Positions 24,792-32,693 of a DNA stretch of 64,000 nt are shown here, one piece after another. Every line of letters starts with the position of its first letter. Within the stretch, counting starts at the first letter, position 1. Both the position numbers and the translations under genes were made by a program. The notes beneath the pieces were generated by a model. It was not told the DNA's origin, ran no database searches, and saw only the letters and a list, made by a program, of their open reading frames with translations. This DNA is from Streptomyces sp. H27-C3 (GTDB lineage: Bacteria; Actinomycetota; Actinomycetes; Streptomycetales; Streptomycetaceae): NCBI RefSeq assembly GCF_030063415.1, contig NZ_JASITA010000031.1, positions 1 to 64,000 on the forward strand, read 5' to 3'.

Positions 24792-25226
24792 TCAGGCGTC
24801 GAGCGGCAGGATGCGGAAGGCCCTGAAGCCCTTGGTCAGCGGGGGTGAGGGCCCTGAAGTCGCGCTGGCCGAGGGTGAAGATCCGGTCGGTTCGGTACCG
24901 GTCGGCCAGGACCACGCCGACGGCATCCGCGAGGTCGAGCCGAAGCGCTTCGTGCTTCTGCCGCACTTCGTGCGTTGCCGCGAGGTCAGCAGGGTTCAGG
25001 GCGGCGAGTCTGTGCTGACCGTCCACAAGGCGCTCGTTGACGGCTTCCATGACGCGGAGCGCCTCCGGAAACCCGAGGTGGCGTGGGCGAGATGGTCGAG
25101 CTCCGTGACGACGGGTGGGGAGATCGCCAGTGTCTCCTGCGCCATGACGCGGACGGCACTCTCGTGTTCGGACTGGGCGGCATCGAAGGCCGCGAAGACG
25201 GCCGAGGTGTCGGCAACGATGATCAA
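24792..25226 (-). pseudogene. VapC-type PIN-domain toxin, broken by two frameshifts
   Basis: Starts at TTG 25226, overlapping the antitoxin stop as TTGA. N-terminus MIIVADTSAVFAAFD has the first PIN Asp, then VVTELDHL. Near 25070 one base is missing: the correct continuation (GFPEALRVMEAVNERLVDG, LDLADAVGVVLADRY, FTLGQRDFRAL) is in the -1 frame. Near 24840 one extra C in a CCCCC run shifts it back, giving LTKGFRAFRILPLDA and stop at 24792 in the original frame. Restored, it would be a 144-residue ribonuclease toxin. As read, translation ends at 24996. Either a decayed toxin or sequence errors. Confidence 0.82.
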
Positions 25227-25468
25227 CGCCGAGCCGCCCTCTCCTTGATGTGCTCGTGGCTGGCGTCGTCCATCCGCTCAGGCGTGAGGGGACGGCCGCT
25301 GTTGAACACGGGCAGGGGGCGGTCGTTTCGAGGGCGGGGAGACCTGTCCAGGAGCTCGGCGATGCCCCGGCGGATGAGCTCGGCAGCCTTGCTGACTCCG
25401 CTGGCTGCCGACTCGGCGTCCGGCCGGGGCCCAAGCTCCCCGGGAAGGTGCACAGTGGTCTTTACCAT
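25223..25468 (-). CDS. VapB-type antitoxin
   Basis: 81 residues from ATG 25468. The N-terminal MVKTTVHLPGEL is a ribbon-helix-helix beta strand, then SKAAELIRRGIAELLD; the C-terminal part (RPLPVFNSGRPLTPERMDD) is the usual toxin-binding tail. It would repress its own operon and block the PIN toxin encoded by the next, overlapping gene. A 20-bp palindrome covers its start codon. The module sits between maf and the small membrane protein gene, a likely insertion point. Confidence 0.85.
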   Translation of the reverse strand: MVKTTVHLPGELGPRPDAESAASGVSKAAELIRRGIAELLDRSPRPRNDRPLPVFNSGRPLTPERMDDASHEHIKERAARR

Positions 25469-25484
25469 GCCCTATAGGGCATGG
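25465..25484. promoter_or_regulatory. Palindromic operator over the VapB start codon
   Basis: Perfect 20-bp palindrome CCATGCCCTATAGGGCATGG. One arm contains the antitoxin ATG and the centre (CTATAG) resembles a -10 box, so binding would block both transcription and start-codon access. Autoregulation is typical for RHH antitoxins. Confidence 0.75.
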
Positions 25485-25507
25485 CCCGGTATGACAGCGT
25501 GGCTGTT

Positions 25508-25636
25508 TCAGTGGATGCCCAGCACGAACATGGCCACCAGCATCGCGAGCGCGAGCAGCAGGCCCATGCGGCGAAGCATCGCCTCTGTCTCACGCAGCTC
25601 TTTCGGCGGTTCGTTCTCCGGGTCGGACCACAGCAT
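25508..25636 (-). CDS. 42-residue membrane protein (MmpB-like)
   Basis: Too short for ordinary gene calling: MLWSDPENEPPKELRETEAM followed by one transmembrane helix (GLLLALAMLVAMFVLGIH). ATG 25636, TGA 25510-25508. The hydrophilic start plus single C-terminal helix and its place near maf match a conserved Streptomyces family that I recall being named morphogenic membrane protein MmpB. The name is from memory and unverified. Codon bias is normal, supporting translation. Confidence 0.75.
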   Translation of the reverse strand: MLWSDPENEPPKELRETEAMLRRMGLLLALAMLVAMFVLGIH

Positions 25637-25707
25637 GCAATCGATCCTGCGACCGTGACGCCTCCGGCGCCTGAGTATCCGTACTCAAACGCCGCCCCTC
25701 CTACGCA

Positions 25708-26397
25708 CTAGTCCCCCTGAGGGCCTATGGGCACGAACACCCCCGCCCGCGCCGCCGCGAGCGCCGCGCCCGCCGCCCGGTCCGCGTCCGCCTCGGCCAC
25801 CGCCTCGCGGCTGACCGCGAAGCGGTAGTACAGCGGCGCCGAGACCGCCCGGATCACCTCGCCCGCATCCGTCCCGGCCGGCACCTCGCCGCGCCCGACG
25901 GCCCGCTCCACGCAGGGCGCCCACTCGCGGATACGGGTCGCGTAGAAGCCGTTCAGCGCGGTCGCGCACTGCGCGTCGCACGCGGCGGCGGCGATGACCG
26001 CCTGGAAGACGGCGCCCATCCGGGGGTCGGTGAGGGTCTGCCGTACGAGACGGGCGTTGGCCAGCAGGTCACCCTCCAGTGAGCCGGTGTCGGCGGCGGG
26101 CAGGGACTGCTCGGCCATGTCGCTCAGCAGGTCGGCGACCAGGCCGACCGACGAGCCCCAGCGCCGGTAGACGGTCGTCTTGCCGACCCCCGCGCCCGCC
26201 GCGACACGGTCCATGTTCAGGGCGTGGAAGCCCTGTTCGACCAGGGCGTCCTGGGTGGCGTCGAGGACGGCGGCGCGGACCTTGGCGGTCCGGCCGCCCG
26301 GCCGCACGCTGCCCGGCGTGGCCTCCGAACCGCTCGGTGTCGCGTCTGAACCGGGTGGTGCGGCCTCCGCACCGCCCAAACGGGAATTCTGTTCCAT
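25708..26397 (-). CDS. TetR-family regulator
   Basis: 229 residues from ATG 26397, with GGAG 7 nt upstream (preferred over an ATG at 26427). After a Pro/Ser/Gly-rich N-terminus (PPGSDATPSGSEATPGS) comes the HTH (AVLDATQDALVEQGFHALNMDRVAAGAGVGKTTVYRRWGS) and a C-terminal TetR_C domain. Divergent from the SGNH hydrolase gene across 78 nt, so it probably controls it or itself. Confidence 0.88.
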   Translation of the reverse strand: MEQNSRLGGAEAAPPGSDATPSGSEATPGSVRPGGRTAKVRAAVLDATQDALVEQGFHALNMDRVAAGAGVGKTTVYRRWGSSVGLVADLLSDMAEQSLPAADTGSLEGDLLANARLVRQTLTDPRMGAVFQAVIAAAACDAQCATALNGFYATRIREWAPCVERAVGRGEVPAGTDAGEVIRAVSAPLYYRFAVSREAVAEADADRAAGAALAAARAGVFVPIGPQGD

Positions 26398-26475
26398 TAA
26401 TTGCTCCGACTCTGCTACGGTCCTCACATCTTAACGGAACCTGTCGCCCATTAGGGTGATCGAAGGAGCATTGCC

Positions 26476-27750
26476 GTGCACATTCACCGCGTACGCCGCA
26501 CCGCCACCCCCGTCATCGCCGCCGCCCTCACCCTCGGTCTGCTCGGTGCGGCGCCCGCGCCGTCCGCACAGCCCGCGTCCGAGCAGCCCGCCCCCACGCG
26601 GTCCGCCCGCTGGACCGCAGCGTGGGGCGCCTCGCCGCAGAGCCCCAGCACCGGCTTCACCCCGAACTGGTCGCAGGAGGGCTTCTCCGGCCAGACCGTC
26701 CGCCAGGTCGTCCGGGTCACCGCCGCCGGTCAGCGGGCCCGTATCCGCCTCTCCAACGCCTACGGGACCTCACCGCTGCGCATCACCGGCGCCACCCTCG
26801 CCCGTACGGACAAGGGGGCCGCCGTCGAGCCGGGCAGCATCCGCCACCTCACCTTCGCCGGGAAGCGGTCCGTGGCGATACCGGCGCACGGCGAACTGCG
26901 CAGCGACGCCGCTCAACTGGGTTTGAAGCGGCTGGAGTCGGTGACCGTCACCCTTTACCTCGCCGGGACCACCGGACCCGCCACCTACCACTCGCAGGCC
27001 TGGACCGACAGCTATCGCGCCGACGGGGACCAGCGGGGTGCCACCTCCGCCGCAGCCTTCACCGACACCACCCAGTCCTGGTACTACCTGTCGGGCGTGG
27101 AGGTCGGCGGCGACAGCGGCCGTCCCCGCACGGACGGCATCGTCCTCTTCGGGGACTCCATCACCGACAGCTTCGGCTCGACCCCGAACACCGACCGCCG
27201 CTACTCCGACGCCCTCGCCGAGCGCACCGGGCGCCCCGTGATCAACCAGGGCATCGGCGGCAACCTGGTCCTCAACGACTCGGCCTGGTACGGCGAGCGG
27301 GCCACCGCCCGCTTCGGCCGCGACGCCCTCGACCAGCCCGGTGTCTCCACCGTCGTCCTGCTCGAAGGGCTCAACGACATCGGCTTCAGCGAGGCGAAGG
27401 ACCAGCCCACCTACAAGCCCTCGCCGGTCGTGCAGGCCGCCGAGCTGATCGCCGGCTATCGGGAGCTGATCCGCGCGGCGCACGCCAAGGGCCTGCGGAT
27501 CGTCGGCTCCACGCTGCTGCCGCTCAAGGGCTCCGACCACTGGGGCGAGCACGCACGACAGGCCAGCAACGAGGTCAACGACTGGATCCGCACCTCGGGG
27601 GAGTTCGACGCGGTCGCCGATTTCGACCGGGTCCTCGCCGACCCGGCCGATGCCGAGCGCCTCAACCCGGCGTACGACTTCAAGGACGGCCTGCACCCGA
27701 ACGACGCGGGCTACCGGCTGATGGCGAAGACTGTCGCCGCCGTCCTCTGA
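26476..27750 (+). CDS. secreted SGNH/GDSL hydrolase
   Basis: 424 residues from GTG 26476 with GAAGGAG upstream. Signal peptide (about 1-32). The SGNH domain has block I VLFGDSITDSFG with the catalytic Ser, block II GIGGNLVL, block III EGLNDIG and block V DGLHPNDAGY with the catalytic Asp-His pair. An N-terminal beta-rich part (WTAAWGASPQSP, RQVVRVTAAGQRARIRLSN, YLAGTTGPATYHS) is shared with extracellular esterase/lipase-like SGNH proteins. Probably deacylates a polysaccharide or lipid outside the cell. Divergent TetR is the likely regulator. Confidence 0.92.
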   Translation: MHIHRVRRTATPVIAAALTLGLLGAAPAPSAQPASEQPAPTRSARWTAAWGASPQSPSTGFTPNWSQEGFSGQTVRQVVRVTAAGQRARIRLSNAYGTSPLRITGATLARTDKGAAVEPGSIRHLTFAGKRSVAIPAHGELRSDAAQLGLKRLESVTVTLYLAGTTGPATYHSQAWTDSYRADGDQRGATSAAAFTDTTQSWYYLSGVEVGGDSGRPRTDGIVLFGDSITDSFGSTPNTDRRYSDALAERTGRPVINQGIGGNLVLNDSAWYGERATARFGRDALDQPGVSTVVLLEGLNDIGFSEAKDQPTYKPSPVVQAAELIAGYRELIRAAHAKGLRIVGSTLLPLKGSDHWGEHARQASNEVNDWIRTSGEFDAVADFDRVLADPADAERLNPAYDFKDGLHPNDAGYRLMAKTVAAVL

Positions 27751-27808
27751 GACGCGCGGAGGGCAGGCGCGCGGAGGGGGACGCGCCGAGGGGGACGCGC
27801 GGAGGGGT
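27751..27808. repeat. 14-15-bp tandem repeat
   Basis: Four imperfect copies of GACGCGCGGAGGG-like units right after the SGNH hydrolase stop codon, leading into the terminator hairpin. Confidence 0.75.
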
Positions 27809-27837
27809 CGGACCCGGCACTCGGGTCCGACCCCTCC
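27801..27837. terminator. strong bidirectional terminator
   Basis: Perfect 15-bp stem (27801-27815 with 27823-27837) and 7-nt loop between the convergent SGNH hydrolase and carboxylase epsilon genes. Confidence 0.85.
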
Positions 27838-27861
27838 GTCTACGACATACCGCGCTACGCG

Positions 27862-28068
27862 TTACGCGGGCCAGTACGTCCGGCTCCACGTCTGCGGGCC
27901 CGGCCGCGGCATCGAGTGCCGTGCCACCCGCGCCGGGTCCGCCCACGCGGCTGCCGGCTCGTGGGCGCCGGACGGCGAGTCCTCCGCCGCCGCGGCGCGT
28001 GCTTGGACCACCGCGAGGGCCGCGGCCAGCTCCTCCGGTGTCGGGTTGCCCCGTACGACCTTGATCAT
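27862..28068 (-). CDS. acyl-CoA carboxylase epsilon subunit
   Basis: 68 residues. IKVVRGNPTPEELAAALAVV near the start is the diagnostic AccE/PccE signature; the remainder is Ala/Pro-rich ending in WSRTYWPA. Epsilon subunits stimulate and help assemble the actinobacterial carboxylase of alpha and beta subunits. It follows the beta-subunit gene by 25 nt on the same strand, so they form one operon. Confidence 0.93.
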   Translation of the reverse strand: MIKVVRGNPTPEELAAALAVVQARAAAAEDSPSGAHEPAAAWADPARVARHSMPRPGPQTWSRTYWPA

Positions 28069-28093
28069 CCGAACGGCCCTTCCTGGAGAGGGA

Positions 28094-29698
28094 CTAGAGG
28101 GGGATGTTGCCGTGCTTCTTCGGCGGCAGCGACTCGCGCTTCGTACGCAGCTGACGCAGCCCGCGCACGATGTGGCGGCGCGTTTCCGACGGCATGATCA
28201 CCGCGTCGACGTAACCGCGCTCGGCCGCGACGTACGGGTTGAGCAGGGTGTCCTCGTAGTCGGCGATCAGCTCGGCGCGGGTCGCCTCGGGGGCGTCGGA
28301 TGCGGCGATCGTCCTGCGGTGCAGGATGTTCACCGCGCCCTGCGCGCCCATGACCGCGATCTGCGCGGTCGGCCACGCCAGATTGAGGTCGGCGCCCAGG
28401 TGCTTGGAGCCCATCACGTCGTACGCGCCGCCGAAGGCCTTGCGTGTGATGACGGTGATCAGCGGGACCGTGGCCTCCGCGTACGCGTAGATCAGCTTGG
28501 CGCCGCGCCGGATGATGCCGCCGTACTCCTGGTCCACGCCCGGCAGGAAGCCCGGCACGTCCACGAAGGTGAGGACCGGCACATTGAAGGCGTCGCAGGT
28601 GCGGACGAAGCGCGCGGCCTTCTCGGAGGCGTTGATGTCCAGACAACCGGCGTACTGCATCGGCTGGTTGGCGACGATGCCCACCGGGCGGCCCTCGACC
28701 CGGCCGAAGCCGGTGAGGATGTTCGGCGCGAACAGTGCCTGGGTCTCCAGGAACTCGGCGTCGTCCAGCACATGCTCGATGGCCGTGTGCATGTCGTACG
28801 GCTGGTTGGCGCTGTCCGGGATGAGCACGTCGAGCTCACGGTCCTCGTCGGACGTCTCCAGGTCCGCCACCTCGGGGAAGGCGGGGGCCTCGGTGAGGTT
28901 GTTCGAAGGCAGGTAGGACAGGAGGGACTTGACGTACTCGATGGCGTCCTTCTCGTCGCCCGCCATGTGGTGCGCGACACCCGATGTGGTGTTGTGCGTA
29001 CGCGCTCCGCCCAGCTCCTCGAAGCCCACGTCCTCACCCGTGACCGTCTTGATGACGTCGGGCCCGGTGATGAACATGTGCGAGGTCTGGTCGACCATCA
29101 CCGTGAAGTCCGTGATGGCGGGCGAGTAGACCGCGCCGCCCGCGCACGGGCCGACGATCAGGCTGATCTGCGGTACGACGCCCGACGCGTGGACGTTGCG
29201 GCGGAAGATCTCGGCGAACAGGCCGAGCGCGACGACACCCTCCTGGATGCGTGCGCCACCGCCGTCGTTGATGCCGATGACCGGACAGCCGGTCTTCAGC
29301 GCGAAGTCCATGACCTTGACGATCTTCTCGCCGTAGACCTCGCCGAGCGAGCCGCCGAAAATGGTGAAGTCCTGCGAATACACGCAGACCGGGCGGCCGT
29401 CGACCATGCCGTATCCGGTGACGACTCCGTCGCCGTACGGGCGGTTCTTCTCGATGCCGAAGTTGGTCGAACGGTGCCGCGCGAACTCGTCGAGCTCCAC
29501 GAACGATCCCTCGTCCATGAGCAGCTCGATCCGCTCGCGCGCCGTCAACTTGCCCTTGGCGTGCTGCTTTTCGACCGCGCGCTCGGAGCCCGCGTGCGTC
29601 GCCTCATCGATACGGCGCTGCAGATCCGCGATTTTTCCCGCGGTCGTATGACTGCTCTGTGCATCGATATCGGCGTTGGCGATCTCGGCCTCTGACAT
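28094..29698 (-). CDS. pccB: propionyl-CoA carboxylase beta subunit
   Basis: 534 residues, family length. Transfers the carboxyl group from biotin to acyl-CoA. Both crotonase-fold halves are seen; oxyanion loops are GGGARIQEGV and AFGGAYDVMGS. The Asp in GGAYDVM appears to correspond to the residue that makes S. coelicolor PccB prefer propionyl-CoA (Ile in AccB types), so methylmalonyl-CoA is the likely product; this is inference from a remembered alignment. Cotranscribed with the epsilon gene and adjacent to, but divergent from, biotin ligase. Confidence 0.93.
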   Translation of the reverse strand: MSEAEIANADIDAQSSHTTAGKIADLQRRIDEATHAGSERAVEKQHAKGKLTARERIELLMDEGSFVELDEFARHRSTNFGIEKNRPYGDGVVTGYGMVDGRPVCVYSQDFTIFGGSLGEVYGEKIVKVMDFALKTGCPVIGINDGGGARIQEGVVALGLFAEIFRRNVHASGVVPQISLIVGPCAGGAVYSPAITDFTVMVDQTSHMFITGPDVIKTVTGEDVGFEELGGARTHNTTSGVAHHMAGDEKDAIEYVKSLLSYLPSNNLTEAPAFPEVADLETSDEDRELDVLIPDSANQPYDMHTAIEHVLDDAEFLETQALFAPNILTGFGRVEGRPVGIVANQPMQYAGCLDINASEKAARFVRTCDAFNVPVLTFVDVPGFLPGVDQEYGGIIRRGAKLIYAYAEATVPLITVITRKAFGGAYDVMGSKHLGADLNLAWPTAQIAVMGAQGAVNILHRRTIAASDAPEATRAELIADYEDTLLNPYVAAERGYVDAVIMPSETRRHIVRGLRQLRTKRESLPPKKHGNIPL

Positions 29699-29803
29699 CG
29701 GGATGGGGCTCCCTGCCTGGTCAACGGACGGCTACTGACACGTAGCGTAGCGGCGCGGATGCCACTCGGCAGTGCGTCGTATGCCACACCTACGCTGGGT
29801 TGC

Positions 29804-30685
29804 ATGACGCCTCCGGATGCTCCAGACGCACGCTGGTCCGACCTCGGCCGACCGCCGCTGAACCCCCCCGCGCTGCGGCGCGCGCTGCTGCGGCCCGGCG
29901 GACTGTGGACGTCGCTGGACGTCGTGTCCGCCACCGGATCGACCAACAGCGACCTGGCCGCGCGCGCGGCCGACCTGCCCGAGGGGGCGGTGCTCGTCGC
30001 CGAGGAACAGACACAGGGCCGGGGCCGCCTCGACCGCCGCTGGTCGGCGCCCGCGCGCTCCGGTCTGTTCTTCTCCGTACTCCTGAAGCCCACCGAGGTG
30101 CCCGCCGAGCGCTGGGGCTGGCTGCCCCTGCTCACCGGCGTCGCGGTGGCCACCGCGCTGTCCCGCTCGGCCGGTGTGGACACGGCCCTGAAATGGCCCA
30201 ACGACCTGCTGGTGACGATCGACGGCGAGGAGCGCAAGGCGGGCGGCATCCTCGCCGAGCGCGCTGCGGACGGCGTCGTCGTAGGGATCGGCATCAATGT
30301 CTCGCTCGCGGAGAAGGAGCTGCCGGTGCCGGGCGCGGGCTCGCTGCTGCTCGCGGGCGCGGTCTCCACCGACCGCGACCCGCTGCTGCGCGCGGTGCTG
30401 CGCTCGCTGGGCCAGTGGTACACCGATTGGCGTACGGCCGGCGGCGACCCGGCGGGCAGCCGCCTGCAGGAGGCGTACGCGGCGGGCTGCTCGACACTCG
30501 GCCGTACGGTACGGGCCGAACTGCCCGGCGGCCGGTCGCTGACCGGGGAGGCGGTGGCGGTCGACGGCGACGGTCGGCTGGTGCTGGCGACGGCGGAGGG
30601 GATGCAGGAGCCGGTGGGTGCGGGCGACGTCGTACACCTGCGGCCGGGGCCGGGGACAGAGGTGACACCAGGGACTGGGGAGTGA
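29804..30685 (+). CDS. birA: biotin-[acetyl-CoA-carboxylase] ligase
   Basis: 293 residues from ATG 29804. Makes biotinyl-AMP and attaches biotin to the BCCP lysine. Catalytic loop reads TQGRGRLDRRWSAP (GRGRxxR motif); STNSDLAARA, LKWPNDLLV and GGILAE are further signatures; the C-terminal SH3-like domain follows. There is no N-terminal HTH, so it is a monofunctional ligase and not a repressor. Its placement next to pccB/epsilon and near accA2 fits its substrate. Confidence 0.95.
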   Translation: MTPPDAPDARWSDLGRPPLNPPALRRALLRPGGLWTSLDVVSATGSTNSDLAARAADLPEGAVLVAEEQTQGRGRLDRRWSAPARSGLFFSVLLKPTEVPAERWGWLPLLTGVAVATALSRSAGVDTALKWPNDLLVTIDGEERKAGGILAERAADGVVVGIGINVSLAEKELPVPGAGSLLLAGAVSTDRDPLLRAVLRSLGQWYTDWRTAGGDPAGSRLQEAYAAGCSTLGRTVRAELPGGRSLTGEAVAVDGDGRLVLATAEGMQEPVGAGDVVHLRPGPGTEVTPGTGE

Positions 30686-30789
30686 GGTAGGGCACACCTG
30701 TCGTATCGTTGAGGCGATCCGCGACAGATCGCGCGACGACAGAACGGCAGGACACAGGCAGTGCGCAGGGAACGGGCAGGAGGCGGCAG

Positions 30790-32418
30790 GTGACCGTCGA
30801 CGACACGGAGTCCGGCGCGGGGTCCCCTGCGGGGGACGGAGCGGCCGCGGGGACGGGTGACGGCGCGACGTCCCACGCGGGTACCGGGGCGGACGACGAC
30901 ACGCCCGTACAGCCGGGTGCCGGGCACGGACCCGGCGCCGACGAGACCTCCCGTCCGGACGCGGCGGCAGCTGCGGGCGCGTCCGGTGCGCAGGCTCGTA
31001 CGGGTGCGCGGGCGGGCGCCGCTCCCGGTGACGCTGGGCGGTCCCGACCGGCCGGCGGCGCGAGTGCGGGGCCCGATGATGGCGCTCAGGCCCGTGCGGA
31101 CGCCGGTACGGGCGACGGGGCCGCGGACGGTGCGCAGGCTCGTGCGGGTGCCGGGGCGGGCGACGGCGCGCCGGAGTCCGCCGGGGGCCGGGCCGAGGCC
31201 CGTGCCGGGTCCTGGCGTGAATCCCGGGCGCAGTCCGGCGCGGAGCCCGACGGTGCCGGGGGATGGGCCGAGGGGTCCGCCGAGGAGGACGATATCGAGG
31301 CCCGGATGGAGCCCGAGGTCTCGCTCCACCCCACCCCGCACCATGCCGTCGACCACACGGCCGAGCCGACCGACGACCCCCTCGCCATCCGCCTCGAACA
31401 GCTCATTCTCGGCGCCGAGCGCCGCTACACCCCCTTCCAGGCCGCCCGTACCGCAGGCGTCTCGATGGACCTCGCCTCCCGCTTCTGGCGGGCCATGGGG
31501 TTCGCCGACATCGGGCAGGCCAAGGCACTGACCGAGGCGGACGTGCTGGCCCTGCGCCGCCTCGCGGGGCTCGTCGAGGCGGGGCTGCTGAGCGAGCCGA
31601 TGGCGGTGCAGGTCGCCCGGTCCACCGGGCAGACCACCGCCCGGCTGGCGGAATGGCAGATCGATTCCTTCCTGGAGGGTCTGACGGAGCCGCCCGAGCC
31701 CGGCATGACCCGTACCGAGGTCACGTACCCCCTGGTCGAGCTGCTCCTGCCGGAGCTCGAAGAATTCCTCGTCTACGTGTGGCGGCGCCAGCTCGCCGCC
31801 GCGACCGGCCGGGTCGTCCAGGCCGCCGACGACGACGAGATGGTCGACCGGCGGCTCGCGGTCGGCTTCGCGGACCTCGTCGGCTTCACCCGACTGACGC
31901 GCCGGCTTGAGGAAGAGGAACTGGGCGAGCTGGTCGAGGCGTTCGAGACGACCGCGGCGGACCTGGTCGCGGCGCACGGCGGCCGGCTCATCAAGACCCT
32001 CGGCGATGAGGTCCTGTACGCGGCGGACGACGCGGGTACGGCGGCGGAGATCGCGCTGCGGCTCATCGAGACGATGGCCAACGACCAGGCGATGCCCGCG
32101 CTGCGCGTCGGCATCGCCTTCGGCACGGTCACCACGCGGATGGGCGACGTCTTCGGTACGACGGTGAACCTGGCGAGTCGGCTCACGTCCATAGCGCCGA
32201 AGGACGCGCTGCTGGTGGACGAGGCGTTCGCCGAGGAGCTTTCGCGGACCGGGGACGCGCCGGTCTCCGAGGCGGAGGCGGCCGTGGAGGCGGAGAAGGC
32301 GGAGAAGGAGGGCGTGGCCCCGCCCTCGTACCGGTTCGCGCTTCAGCCGATGTGGCAGCGGCCGGTGCGGGGCCTGGGGACGGTCGAGCCGTGGTTGCTG
32401 ACGAGGCGGACGCCGTAG
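30790..32418 (+). CDS. cya: adenylate cyclase (class III)
   Basis: 542 residues from GTG 30790, with GGAGG 6 nt upstream. Residues about 1-165 are Ala/Gly/Asp-rich low complexity with internal repeats. Then a helical MerR-like region (YTPFQAARTAGVSMDLASRF, about 210-290), and the cyclase domain (about 355-480): GFADLVGFTRLT and KTLGDEVLYAADD metal-binding sites, FGTTVNLASRLTS. A shorter start at ATG 31306 would give about 370 residues, near the S. coelicolor Cya length as I recall. It makes cAMP, which controls germination and antibiotic onset in Streptomyces. Confidence 0.9.
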   Translation: MTVDDTESGAGSPAGDGAAAGTGDGATSHAGTGADDDTPVQPGAGHGPGADETSRPDAAAAAGASGAQARTGARAGAAPGDAGRSRPAGGASAGPDDGAQARADAGTGDGAADGAQARAGAGAGDGAPESAGGRAEARAGSWRESRAQSGAEPDGAGGWAEGSAEEDDIEARMEPEVSLHPTPHHAVDHTAEPTDDPLAIRLEQLILGAERRYTPFQAARTAGVSMDLASRFWRAMGFADIGQAKALTEADVLALRRLAGLVEAGLLSEPMAVQVARSTGQTTARLAEWQIDSFLEGLTEPPEPGMTRTEVTYPLVELLLPELEEFLVYVWRRQLAAATGRVVQAADDDEMVDRRLAVGFADLVGFTRLTRRLEEEELGELVEAFETTAADLVAAHGGRLIKTLGDEVLYAADDAGTAAEIALRLIETMANDQAMPALRVGIAFGTVTTRMGDVFGTTVNLASRLTSIAPKDALLVDEAFAEELSRTGDAPVSEAEAAVEAEKAEKEGVAPPSYRFALQPMWQRPVRGLGTVEPWLLTRRTP

Positions 32419-32558
32419 CCGGGTGCGGGTGAGCGGGCGTGGGTGGGCCGCTGCGCGGGGCTGTCCCCTACCCGCCCCTTCCCGCTGTGTCATTTTGCGG
32501 CTGCCGCCGCGTGGTGGGGGCGAGCCCCCCCCAGGCCCCCGGGACGCCCTTCGGGCGT

Positions 32559-32631
32559 GTCCTCAAACGCCGGACGGGCTGAAAGTGTTCCGGATGTCGC
32601 GCGTGTTTCAGCCCGTCCGGCGTTTGAGGAC
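32559..32631. repeat. 26-bp palindromic repeat, copy 2
   Basis: Arms 32559-32584 and 32606-32631 (GTCCTCAAACGCCGGACGGG...) separated by a 21-nt loop, preceded by ACGCCC-TTC-GGGCGT. Homologous to the element at 16364. Located between cya and the enoyl-CoA hydratase gene. Confidence 0.85.
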
Positions 32632-32693
32632 CGGGGTCTGGGGCCCCCACTAGGATCGCCCCGGTAACGGTCGTTAACCGGGAGGGCACCCGC

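Noticed and set aside
29545..32493. A 982-codon minus-strand open frame
   Set aside because: It is the antisense shadow of birA and cya, which have motifs and proper starts; the frame shows low-complexity Arg/Pro/Ser composition.
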